Source of the DNA: a virus
DNA: 53,866 bases
IMG/VR virus record: IMGVR_UViG_3300024908_000010
Coordinates: 1-53,866 of that record
Strand: one strand, 5' to 3'
Shown in pieces: positions 48,108 to 53,866 of this stretch. Position numbers and translations under genes: made by a program. The notes beneath the pieces are model-generated. The model was not told the origin of the DNA, searched no databases, and saw only the letters and a program-made list of their open reading frames with translations. Within the stretch, counting starts at the first letter, position 1. Every line of letters begins with the position of its first letter.

Positions 48108-49297
48108 ACGCACCATTACAAACAGTAGAAGCAGAAAAAATTGCTAGCCAAGAGTTGGTTACGCTAGACCCAAAAACTTACGTTGCAGCAGTATATGAGC
48201 CATTCAGTAACCGCCTACAGGCAGCGATTAAATCTTCATCAAAAGTAACTTATGCCATAGCAACTAAAGAAGGCATGGCAACGGCTAAAGAATGTCGCGC
48301 CCTATTCCGCACTATTCGCCTTGATTGCGATAAAGAGCGTGCAGCACGTAAAGCGCCAATTATAGCTATTGGTAAATTGTTGGAATCAGCATACACCGAG
48401 ATTGAAACGGCGGTTAAGGCACATGAAGAAAAGTTCGATGCAGACATTAAAGCAGAAGAGCAACGCCTAGAGGATGAAAAAGCAGCGAAGCTAAAAGCCG
48501 AAGAACAGGCAAAGGCCGCTATTCAAAACAAGATTGATGCCATCAAAAACAAGCCTCTTGGTGTGATGAATAAAACAGTGGCAGACATTGAAGAGGCTAT
48601 CGCGGAGCTATCACCGCTAATCCCTACACCTGCAGAGTTCGGTGAGCGCTTCATTGAGGCTGAATATGCACTTAAAGGTGCGCTGGAAACACTTAATAGC
48701 ATTCTAGCAGGCAAAAAAGCGCAAGAGCAGTTAGAGGCACAAAACAAAGCAGCAGAAGCGGAAGCGGCTGAACAGGCTAAAGAGGCTGCGCGTGTGGATG
48801 GCATCAAAGCAAAGATCCAGAACATTAAGAACTACATCATTAAAGGATCTGATTGTGACTTTTCTAGTCAGCTTGCATCGCTTGCAGAAGAGCTTGAACT
48901 AATCTCTATCACTGAAAAAGAGTATCAAGAATTTACCGAAGAGGCACTGGCCGCCGCATCAAAATCAATGCAGTTTCTATTGAAGCAAAAGGCTGTTTTG
49001 CTAAATACAGAACTTGAAGAGAAAGCCGCTAAAGAGGCCGCTGAAATCAAAGCGCGCCAAGAGCTTGAAGCGAAGATTATTGCAGAGGCTAAGAACGATG
49101 ACGGTGCTGTTGTTGACGCGACATTTAACGAATCTGACTTTAAGAATGTGTTTGCAGAACCAATACAGAAAATTGCAAACGCTAAGCGCCCTACTGCTCA
49201 AGCAATCATCGCCCTAGTAGCTACTACATACAAAGTTGAGGCAAAGACCGCAGAGCGTTGGTTGGCTCAATCGTTTGGTGAGTTGAAGGCGGCGTAA
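48104..49297 (+). CDS. Coiled-coil DUF1351-like protein of the recombination operon (397 residues)
   Basis: Resembles the DUF1351-type proteins encoded beside RecT and YqaJ. The N-terminal part has YATKEGMATAKECRALFRTI-like helices (TYAIATKEGMATAKECRALF, KERAARKAPIIAIGKLLESA). Residues about 110-320 are an extended Ala/Glu/Lys coiled coil. The C-terminus has ALVATTYKVEAKTAERWLAQ. It probably assists the recombinases, but its activity is unknown. It overlaps the exonuclease gene by 4 bases and is the last gene before a 305-base non-coding segment. Confidence 0.78.
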   Translation: MNAPLQTVEAEKIASQELVTLDPKTYVAAVYEPFSNRLQAAIKSSSKVTYAIATKEGMATAKECRALFRTIRLDCDKERAARKAPIIAIGKLLESAYTEIETAVKAHEEKFDADIKAEEQRLEDEKAAKLKAEEQAKAAIQNKIDAIKNKPLGVMNKTVADIEEAIAELSPLIPTPAEFGERFIEAEYALKGALETLNSILAGKKAQEQLEAQNKAAEAEAAEQAKEAARVDGIKAKIQNIKNYIIKGSDCDFSSQLASLAEELELISITEKEYQEFTEEALAAASKSMQFLLKQKAVLLNTELEEKAAKEAAEIKARQELEAKIIAEAKNDDGAVVDATFNESDFKNVFAEPIQKIANAKRPTAQAIIALVATTYKVEAKTAERWLAQSFGELKAA

Positions 49298-49304
49298 TAA
49301 AACG

Positions 49305-49582
49305 GCGTGTAACTTCGAGCGTTCTTTATTAAATCGAAGTCGATTGACTGGCGTAAGCAGTCACATGAATTAAGCCGACTTTATAACGTGGCGCATCACT
49401 AAAGCCAATGCGTAGGCTACCTCACTGGGGTTAAGTCGGTTTAATTGATGGGTAATGCGCAGGCTGATGCGCAAACGGTAACTTAGAGATAAGTGCTTAT
49501 AAGGGAGTAGGTTAATTTATTTAACTGCTATGTAAACGCGCCGAAGCACTGAGCCAGAAACACAGCACTGGTACCCATCACC
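49305..49582 (+). ncRNA. Highly structured non-coding segment, cloverleaf-like 3' half ending ACCA
   Basis: A 305-base gap free of genes is full of complementary arms. In the 5' half: ACTTCGA (49311-317) with TCGAAGT (49333-339); TGACTG (49344-349) with CAGTCA (49357-362); CCGACTT (49374-380) with AAGTCGG (49432-438), which competes with AAGTCG at 49336-341. In the 3' half: TGATGGGTA (49445-453) with TACCCATCA (49571-579) closes three arms: TGCGCA 49455/49467; AGTGCTT 49491-497 with AAGCACT 49543-549 (inner stem GTTAA/TTAAC); GCCAG 49552-556 with CTGGT 49567-571, whose last base competes with the closing stem. It ends ACCA at 49579-582. No canonical T-loop is present, so it is not an ordinary tRNA. 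Regulatory RNA, replication origin or mRNA leader remain possible. Confidence 0.55.
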
Positions 49583-49602
49583 AATTTTATGAAAGGTAGA
49601 TC

Positions 49603-49875
49603 ATGGCTGATTTAACACTACACGTTAAACGTGAATATTTTGAACAAATGCGCGATGGCACTAAGCCAGAAGAATTTAGATTGTGCACACTCTACTGGAA
49701 AAAGCGACTTGAGAAGTATTACGACAACGTTGTTATTTGCCTTGGTTACCCAAAGAAAGATGACCAGAGCAAAAGAATTGTAAGAAAGTGGCGCGGTTCA
49801 GTTATTAAAACAATCACTCATAAACACTTTGGAAGTAATCCAGTAGCGGTTTATGCAATAGATGTTAGAGGTTAA
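49603..49875 (+). CDS. ASCH domain protein (90 residues)
   Basis: Nearly the whole protein is an ASCH domain, a PUA-like fold that binds RNA or modified nucleosides: LHVKREYFEQMRDGTKPEEF, RLCTLYWKKRL, DNVVICLGYPKKDD, KWRGSVIKTITHKHFG, VAVYAIDVRG. A role in RNA binding or nucleoside hydrolysis is known for relatives. AAAGG precedes the ATG by 9 bases. It is the first gene downstream of the structured RNA segment. Confidence 0.85.
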   Translation: MADLTLHVKREYFEQMRDGTKPEEFRLCTLYWKKRLEKYYDNVVICLGYPKKDDQSKRIVRKWRGSVIKTITHKHFGSNPVAVYAIDVRG

Positions 49876-49877
49876 TC

Positions 49878-49958
49878 ATGGCAAAGCATAAAAAGGTAAA
49901 AGGCGGCGAACGCAAAAATCGCAAAGAGATTAGACGATCCAAAGGCCATAAGGTATGA
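49878..49958 (+). CDS. Very basic micro-protein (26 residues)
   Basis: Twenty-six codons from ATG (2 bases after the ASCH stop) to TGA, overlapping the next ATG (ATGA). More than half of the residues are Lys, Arg or His (AKHKKVKGGERKNRKEIRRS). It could bind nucleic acid. Linkage supports translation; function unknown. Confidence 0.6.
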   Translation: MAKHKKVKGGERKNRKEIRRSKGHKV

Positions 49959-50449
49959 AAAAGCAAAAGAAACGCACCAAAGCATTTAACCCTAACAAGC
50001 ATCGCATCAACAGTTTGGCAGGATTAAACGTGATTAAAAAGCACCAGCCATTAACGATAGATGAACAAAGAGAGTTGTGCCAAAGCGCAGTTACCTCACT
50101 CAATGCCATGCAGTTTGGAATAGACCTAAGCCCGAATGATTTTACGATCCTATGTGATGTTATCAATATCTCGCTAGTGTTTACTGAAAGAGGTCTAGGC
50201 AAAGAATATTTAGATGAATTGTATGCGGCGCGTGATGCTTTGCAGAGAAGCAAAATGCGTTTCTTAGACACTGGAAAGCTTGGATTTTTTGGCCCCGATT
50301 TAGACACTATGAAATTCGCACTTAAGGTACACAACTGGCAGTTAGAGCGTTGCAGCTTTGGAATGTTTGAGAGCGCCTACGAAACGCAAAATGCGCGTAT
50401 TAAAGCAGGTAATTTTTATAGAGGTGAAAGTGAAAGGTTAGCGGCATGA
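49955..50449 (+). CDS. Early phage protein of unknown function (164 residues)
   Basis: A basic N-terminus (MKKQKKRTKAFNPNKHRIN) is followed by a helical domain with TIDEQRELCQSAVTSLNAMQFG, DFTILCDVINISLVFTERG and AARDALQRSKMRFLDTGKLG, in part. Proteins of this style occur in other prophage early operons, without known function. ATGA overlaps on both sides. Confidence 0.7.
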   Translation: MKKQKKRTKAFNPNKHRINSLAGLNVIKKHQPLTIDEQRELCQSAVTSLNAMQFGIDLSPNDFTILCDVINISLVFTERGLGKEYLDELYAARDALQRSKMRFLDTGKLGFFGPDLDTMKFALKVHNWQLERCSFGMFESAYETQNARIKAGNFYRGESERLAA

Positions 50450-50610
50450 AAACAGTTAAATTAGTTAGCTTAGTAGCATTTGCAATGTTCTTATGGCAAT
50501 GCGGAATGTATGCACTTGGTGTTCCGTCAGACTTACCTATGTGGCGCTGGCTTCTTGGTATTTCATGTTTAGGTTTTTCAGTTGGTATTGCTAATTGGGC
50601 TAATAAATGA
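50446..50610 (+). CDS. Small two-span membrane protein (54 residues)
   Basis: ATG overlapping the previous stop opens 54 codons. Two hydrophobic segments (LVSLVAFAMFLWQCGMYALG; WLLGISCLGFSVGIANWA) are joined by a short turn (PSDLPMWR). Overlaps the next gene by 4 bases. Function unknown; small phage membrane proteins often modulate host envelope processes. Confidence 0.65.
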   Translation: MKTVKLVSLVAFAMFLWQCGMYALGVPSDLPMWRWLLGISCLGFSVGIANWANK

Positions 50611-50753
50611 ACGCTGAAATGAAAAGCAGATTGTTAGGCATGGTTTTAGAAGTATGCAAAAGCTATGGGATGACCGCTAAAGATGTTCAGGAAATATTCA
50701 ACAAAAGAACTATCGAAGGCGGCATGAAAATATTGGAGCAAAAAAATGGCTAA
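50607..50753 (+). CDS. Small helical protein (48 residues)
   Basis: Forty-eight codons, ATGA-coupled to the previous gene and overlapping the next start by 8 bases. A helix-turn-helix-like run is visible (LLGMVLEVCKSYGMTAKDVQ, then EIFNKR). Possibly a small DNA-binding peptide. Confidence 0.6.
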   Translation: MNAEMKSRLLGMVLEVCKSYGMTAKDVQEIFNKRTIEGGMKILEQKNG

Positions 50754-51009
50754 AAACTACTTTACGGATGAGCAGGTTAAATCGCTAGTTAAGTCGTCTA
50801 TGGCTTGGGCTGAAAATATGCAACTTAGCATTCGACAATTAGCTGAATTTAAATCCATTATGAACCTAGCAGTAGAAGAGGCGATTGTGCGTGTAGGCAC
50901 AGTTGAATGCGCTGATGTAGCTGAATACTCAACAGAATATTGGGGGATTTTGCACGAACCAGTAACGCTAGGCGAACCCCTCTACTCAGTCAAAGAATTG
51001 GATAACTAA
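50746..51009 (+). CDS. Small early protein (87 residues)
   Basis: No family recognised. Helical N-terminal half (DEQVKSLVKSSMAWAENMQL, SIRQLAEFKSIMNLAVEEAI) and a short beta-rich tail. It sits in the tightly packed early operon. A further 16-codon frame (51011-51061) separates it from the zinc-ribbon micro-gene. Confidence 0.65.
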   Translation: MAKNYFTDEQVKSLVKSSMAWAENMQLSIRQLAEFKSIMNLAVEEAIVRVGTVECADVAEYSTEYWGILHEPVTLGEPLYSVKELDN

Positions 51010-51060
51010 CATGACTGATTTAATTAGCAGTATCAAACGTAATGCAGATGGGGTGGAGTG

Positions 51061-51150
51061 ATGTTATTCCATCCAATGAATAAATGTAGCAAGTGCAAGC
51101 TAAGTGGATTTAAAGGCGCAAGATGCCCTCGCTGTGGGAAGCTAATTTAA
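51061..51150 (+). CDS. Zinc-ribbon micro-protein (29 residues)
   Basis: Twenty-nine codons encode MLFHPMNKCSKCKLSGFKGA followed by RCPRCGKLI. Two CxxC pairs, 12 residues apart, form a complete zinc-ribbon in a minimal frame. The start overlaps the stop of a preceding 16-codon frame. Such tiny zinc ribbons can bind nucleic acid or RNA polymerase; the role here is unknown. Confidence 0.68.
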   Translation: MLFHPMNKCSKCKLSGFKGARCPRCGKLI

Positions 51151-51161
51151 AAGGAAGGTGA

Positions 51162-51467
51162 ATGATTGTGGATAAATGTAAATGTGACTTGAGGACAAAA
51201 TTAGTTGGTGATGGTTGCCAACACTGTAATCCTCAAATAACAATTGATAGTTTAATTGAGGAACTCCAAACCCTACGCGCCAAAGTAGCATCGGCAGAGG
51301 TGTTGGTGGAGGCTTTGCGTACAGTTATGAACGAGGCAGAAGAAATAGTATTACACGACACTAATTTTGTAGCTGTTCCTTTTGAAATATTTGACAAGAT
51401 GGAAGATGAATACGAAGCCCTGACCACCTACGACAAACTTAGTGAGGTTAAACATGACACAAAATAA
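51162..51467 (+). CDS. Cys-rich and coiled-coil early protein (101 residues)
   Basis: The N-terminus has CKCDLRTKLVGDGCQHCNP, a possible zinc site, followed by a helix (SLIEELQTLRAKVASAEVLV) and an acidic end. AAGGAAGGTG lies upstream; the GTG at 51168 has better spacing than the ATG at 51162. The pattern is common in variable phage early genes of the Ea22/Lar-like neighbourhood. Function unknown. Confidence 0.65.
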   Translation: MIVDKCKCDLRTKLVGDGCQHCNPQITIDSLIEELQTLRAKVASAEVLVEALRTVMNEAEEIVLHDTNFVAVPFEIFDKMEDEYEALTTYDKLSEVKHDTK

Positions 51468-51786
51468 TGACGAGGTGTTGATTGCTAAAAAGGAATTACT
51501 GGAAGACTTAGTCGATAGAATGTCTGGAGTTTATTCTGACTACCACAAAGAGATTGTTCAAGACGAATTGAATGATACTTTAGAAGCTATAAGCAATTTA
51601 CTACCAATATCGCAGAACGAACAGCAACCTAAGCAAATACCAGAGGGGTGCGCTATCGTAAACGTGGAAGATTTAATAAACCTTGCAGTTTCGTATTGTG
51701 AGGATGGAATGCACCCAGACGATTTGGAGCGCGATATTCGAGCCATGCTTAACGCAGCACCAACCAATACGGAGGTGGGGGAATGA
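51454..51786 (+). CDS. Small acidic early protein (110 residues)
   Basis: A helical N-terminal half (VLIAKKELLEDLVDRMSGVY; EIVQDELNDTLEAISNL), then PEGCAIVNVEDLINLAVSYC and an acidic end. The ATG at 51454 follows GTGAGG at a proper distance. It overlaps the preceding gene by 14 bases and the following by 4. Function unknown. Confidence 0.65.
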   Translation: MTQNNDEVLIAKKELLEDLVDRMSGVYSDYHKEIVQDELNDTLEAISNLLPISQNEQQPKQIPEGCAIVNVEDLINLAVSYCEDGMHPDDLERDIRAMLNAAPTNTEVGE

Positions 51787-52286
51787 CTAACCAAGTAAAT
51801 CAAGAGTTTGAGAAGTGGTGGTACGGAACGGATGCTAATTTAATTTTACGTAGTAGAAATTCAGCAGAAGCGGGCTACCAAGCCTGCACCCAAGCCAGTG
51901 AAAGTGAAATAAACTCACTTAAGCAACGTGTGCATGAAGTAGAAGCTAGGGCATTAGAAGAAAGCAACAAATATGTAGAGTATTGCAATCTAGCGGAAGC
52001 AAAAATAGCAGAACTAACCGCATCTAACAATCAGTTGCATGAGGCTTTGGAAAGAATGGTTGAATCTTATCAATATGAAGCTAGTAGCGAAAATGAATCA
52101 TTGCTTAATGCTTTTAAAGTGTTGGAATCAACCACTGCACAATCACTAGCAGAGCATGATAACGCCACCATCGACCGCTGTAAAAACATTGTAGCAGATG
52201 ACGCACTAGCGATTACGTTTCAAAGCATGGGCGCATATAGAAGCGCGATCATCAAACAAATAGGTGAACTGAAAGCCACACCATAA
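51783..52286 (+). CDS. Coiled-coil early protein, Ea22-like style (167 residues)
   Basis: It starts with QEFEKWWYGTDANLILRSRN, a motif common in variable phage early proteins. A long coiled coil follows (EINSLKQRVHEVEARALEES; LAEAKIAELTASNNQLHEAL) and a polar tail. Related phage proteins have no proven function. The stop codon TAA overlaps an ATA that may start the next gene. Confidence 0.68.
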   Translation: MTNQVNQEFEKWWYGTDANLILRSRNSAEAGYQACTQASESEINSLKQRVHEVEARALEESNKYVEYCNLAEAKIAELTASNNQLHEALERMVESYQYEASSENESLLNAFKVLESTTAQSLAEHDNATIDRCKNIVADDALAITFQSMGAYRSAIIKQIGELKATP

Positions 52287-52435
52287 CCAGAAAATTCTAC
52301 GTTGAATGCACTAACACTAAGTGTGAAGTAAAAGGATTTGCCGCAGCATCACAGCTAGCAAGTAAGCTATTTAAAATGGGACATGAGCCTGAAATTACGA
52401 TTAAGTACAAACAAGATAAGTTGGAAGGGAAATAA
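52283..52435 (+). CDS. Small protein (50 residues) with apparent ATA start or lost start codon
   Basis: A good frame reads TRKFYVECTNTKCEVKGFAA, then SQLASKLFKMGHEPEITIKY and a charged end to TAA. Its first codon would be ATA, overlapping the TAA stop of the previous gene (CCATAACC). In this operon most overlaps are ATGA; one G-to-A change would turn ATGA into ATAA, keeping the stop but losing the ATG. It is therefore either a gene with a rare ATA start or freshly silenced. No family recognised. Confidence 0.5.
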   Translation: MTRKFYVECTNTKCEVKGFAAASQLASKLFKMGHEPEITIKYKQDKLEGK

Positions 52436-52436
52436 G

Positions 52437-52613
52437 ATGAATTTACTAAAAACAGAAGAGACTGCGAAAAAGGTAGGCGTGTGTGTAGATCACTTTAGAA
52501 AGATCATCAAGCATCAACCAGATTTTCCAAAGCCAATTAAGCTTACGCCCAAGGCACACCCAAAATGGAGTGAAGAAGCAATTGAAGAATATTTAAAAAA
52601 GAAAGCGGCCTAG
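52437..52613 (+). CDS. AlpA/MerR-like excisionase (58 residues)
   Basis: A short winged-helix DNA-binding protein: LLKTEETAKKVGVCVDHFRK, then PDFPKPIKLTPKAHPKWSEE and the end EAIEEYLKKK. This is the AlpA/excisionase pattern. GGAAGGGAA lies before the ATG at 52437, ruling against a longer upstream start. It ends overlapping the 3' end of the convergent integrase gene by 4 bases. It should direct integrase toward excision after induction. Confidence 0.85.
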   Translation: MNLLKTEETAKKVGVCVDHFRKIIKHQPDFPKPIKLTPKAHPKWSEEAIEEYLKKKAA

Positions 52614-53581
52614 TCTAATTTTGAAACTAAATCACTTGCGGCTTTGTTGTAATAAACCAGCAACATTTTCAAATCTTTGTGACCGACAACGCGCGCCAAT
52701 TCAAGCACTTCTAACTTAGATGCCAGGCGCGTAATAGCTAAATGCCTAGTGTCATGGAAATGCAGATCGTCAATAGCAACTAGCTTCTTAGCCTTTCTAA
52801 ATAGACTATCAAGCTGGCTAGTATTGATATTAAATACATACGTTTTATCAAGCCCTTTGCACTGCTCAAGTATGGCCATCGCCGCCTTGCTCAAAGGCAC
52901 AGACCTAATGCCGGTATAAGTTTTAGAATCATTTATCTTCGCAACGCGATCATTTATATCTGACCATTTTAGATTGCAAATTTCTTGCGCACGAAAAGCT
53001 GTTTCAATTGCAAACATAAAAGCAGCACCAACTCGGCTAGTTATAGTAGTTAGAATTGCATTGTTAGAATAGTTAAGTGCAAAACATAGCCTGTCTATTT
53101 CGTCATCTGTAATGATTCGATCTCTAGGTGGCTGGCCTTGTGGCTTCTTTAGCCCTTTCATTGGATTATCTTTCAGGTACTCCCACTCAGTAATAGCAAT
53201 CTGTAAGCAATGACTTAATAAAGCCCACTCGCGTAACACCGATAAAGCACTAACTTCTTTAAGCCGCCTGTCGCGCCATTCTGCAAATGTATTCTTAGTT
53301 AAATCGCCTATCTTAATCTTGGCGACTTCATCGTTAAGAAACTTGTTGATGCGGATTGTTTCCCATCGTGAGCCTTTTTTCTTAACAGAAACTTCATCAC
53401 GGTACTTTTCTAGGAGCTTGCCGAATGTAATCGATGGCGTTTTATTATCTTTGCCAGCCTTAAGAGATTCCTCCCAGACGTAGCCTTCTGCTTTCGTTGC
53501 GAAAGTTTTTACTTGCGCCTTGTAATTAACAGTTACTTGAAAACGCCACTTGCCGGATGCGGTCTTTGTTACGTTGGCCAT
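52610..53581 (-). CDS. int: Tyrosine integrase (323 residues)
   Basis: Site-specific recombinase that inserts and removes the prophage at tRNA-Leu. An N-terminal arm-binding region (ASGKWRFQVTVNYKAQVKTF) and a core-binding region (ITFGKLLEKYRDEVSVKKKG) precede the catalytic domain. Catalytic residues: Arg197 (TAFRAQEIC), His276 and Arg279 (HDTRH), His301 (VVGHKD) and Tyr310 (LLVYYNK). The gene points away from attR, 159 bases from it. Convergent with the excisionase gene. Confidence 0.95.
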   Translation of the reverse strand: MANVTKTASGKWRFQVTVNYKAQVKTFATKAEGYVWEESLKAGKDNKTPSITFGKLLEKYRDEVSVKKKGSRWETIRINKFLNDEVAKIKIGDLTKNTFAEWRDRRLKEVSALSVLREWALLSHCLQIAITEWEYLKDNPMKGLKKPQGQPPRDRIITDDEIDRLCFALNYSNNAILTTITSRVGAAFMFAIETAFRAQEICNLKWSDINDRVAKINDSKTYTGIRSVPLSKAAMAILEQCKGLDKTYVFNINTSQLDSLFRKAKKLVAIDDLHFHDTRHLAITRLASKLEVLELARVVGHKDLKMLLVYYNKAASDLVSKLD

Positions 53582-53634
53582 GAGTAGTTAGAATGATGGT
53601 GAGAAAGTAGTGAGAATATATATCTTTATATCCC

Positions 53635-53654
53635 CAGAATCAACCAGAATCAAC
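53635..53654. repeat. Tandem 10-base repeats near attR
   Basis: CAGAATCAAC occurs twice in direct tandem, 86 bases from the attR core and 54 bases from the integrase start. The location suits integrase arm or excisionase binding sites. Confidence 0.5.
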
Positions 53655-53673
53655 CACATATACCCATAAACAA

Positions 53674-53717
53674 AAACCCCGTGATATTTAGCTTATAAGC
53701 CAATAAACACGGGGTTT
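53674..53717 (-). terminator. Phage-borne terminator for the rebuilt tRNA-Leu gene
   Basis: AAACCCCGTG (53674-53683) and CACGGGGTTT (53708-53717) form a perfect 10-bp stem. The loop contains the palindrome GCTTATAAGC, and on the minus strand the stem is followed by TTGTTT. It stands 22 bases behind attR in the direction of tRNA transcription and replaces the terminator separated by integration. Confidence 0.8.
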
Positions 53718-53739
53718 CATGGTGCTTTTACAACTCAAA

Positions 53740-53758
53740 TTTGGTGCGAAAGGAGAGA
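53740..53758. other. attR core
   Basis: The right copy of the 19-base repeat TTTGGTGCGAAAGGAGAGA. It corresponds to the 3' end of the tRNA-Leu acceptor stem with CCA, so crossing-over here leaves the tRNA whole. Confidence 0.93.
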
Positions 53759-53826
53759 CTCGAACTCTCACGCCTTACGGCGCTGGAACCTAAATCCAGT
53801 GCGTCTACCAATTCCGCCACTCTCGC
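53742..53826 (-). tRNA. tRNA-Leu (anticodon UAG)
   Basis: On the minus strand the 85-base gene begins GCGAGAGTGGCGG and ends CTTTCGCACCA. Acceptor pairs GCGAGAG/CTTTCGC, anticodon loop TTTAGGT between CTGGA and TCCAG, a long variable arm (GCGCCGTAAGGCGT) and T-loop GTTCGAGTC are all seen. The long variable arm is the mark of leucine tRNAs. CCA is encoded. It is the phage integration target. Confidence 0.97.
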
Positions 53827-53866
53827 AGGTAGTTTACGACTTAACAAAACAGCCGTCGTTCAACAA

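Noticed and set aside
49445-49582. Ordinary tRNA or tmRNA gene
   Set aside because: The acceptor-like stem and CCA are suggestive, but there is no GTTCRA T-loop, the T-arm loop has 10 bases, the middle arm is about 60 bases and no tag-peptide frame was found. Kept only as a structured RNA candidate.

Overview
This window is almost entirely one integrated temperate phage (prophage) of about 53.0 kb, with short pieces of host chromosome at each end. It sits in the 3' end of a tRNA-Leu(UAG) gene. A 19-base direct repeat, TTTGGTGCGAAAGGAGAGA, marks both edges (attL 715-733, attR 53740-53758). The right copy is the 3' end of the intact tRNA. The left copy is the displaced duplicate and still lies next to the tRNA's original terminator. 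The host flank on the left holds the C-terminal part of a sensor histidine kinase. The low-to-middling GC content and general protein style suggest a proteobacterium, perhaps a beta such as Methylophilales; that is only a guess.

The phage looks like a podovirus. It has a large portal protein, a scaffold, an N4-gp56-type capsid protein, an adaptor and a nozzle-like tail protein, no tail tape measure or sheath, internal virion proteins and a 3280-residue polyvalent protein. From memory, this layout recalls Bcep22-like podoviruses.

Layout, right to left on the minus strand: a Cro-like gene (41.9-42.1 kb); a leftward early operon with winged-helix proteins, O-like and P-like replication proteins, a C5-cytosine methyltransferase with an overlapping HNH nuclease, gp49-like, PAPS-reductase-like, DUF1367 and NinG proteins (34-41.9 kb); small terminase and a frame-broken large terminase (31.4-33.7 kb); head and tail genes (18-31 kb); a lysis cassette (15.4-17.2 kb); internal virion genes ending in the giant protein (1.9-15.4 kb); and an HNH-AP2 endonuclease by attL. 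Five copies of one promoter-like motif, most directly after terminators, divide the late region into units.

On the plus strand: an S24-type repressor leads a lysogenic operon (42.2-43.6 kb, possibly on to 44.15 kb) that includes a HARE-HTH plus PD-(D/E)XK nuclease. Next comes a two-gene cassette with its own promoter and double terminator (44.4-45.3 kb). The rightward early operon (45.4-52.6 kb) starts at a promoter covered by the same operators as the Cro promoter. It carries RecT, a YqaJ exonuclease, a coiled-coil partner, a highly structured non-coding segment, an ASCH protein, many micro-genes and an AlpA-like excisionase. The integrase (minus strand) lies beside attR.

The features most worth following up are the late-promoter family, the cloverleaf-like RNA at 49.3-49.6 kb, the lysogeny-linked nuclease, the poly-G tract in the methyltransferase, the erased ADP-ribosyltransferase module in the giant protein, and the scrambled frame inside the large terminase.
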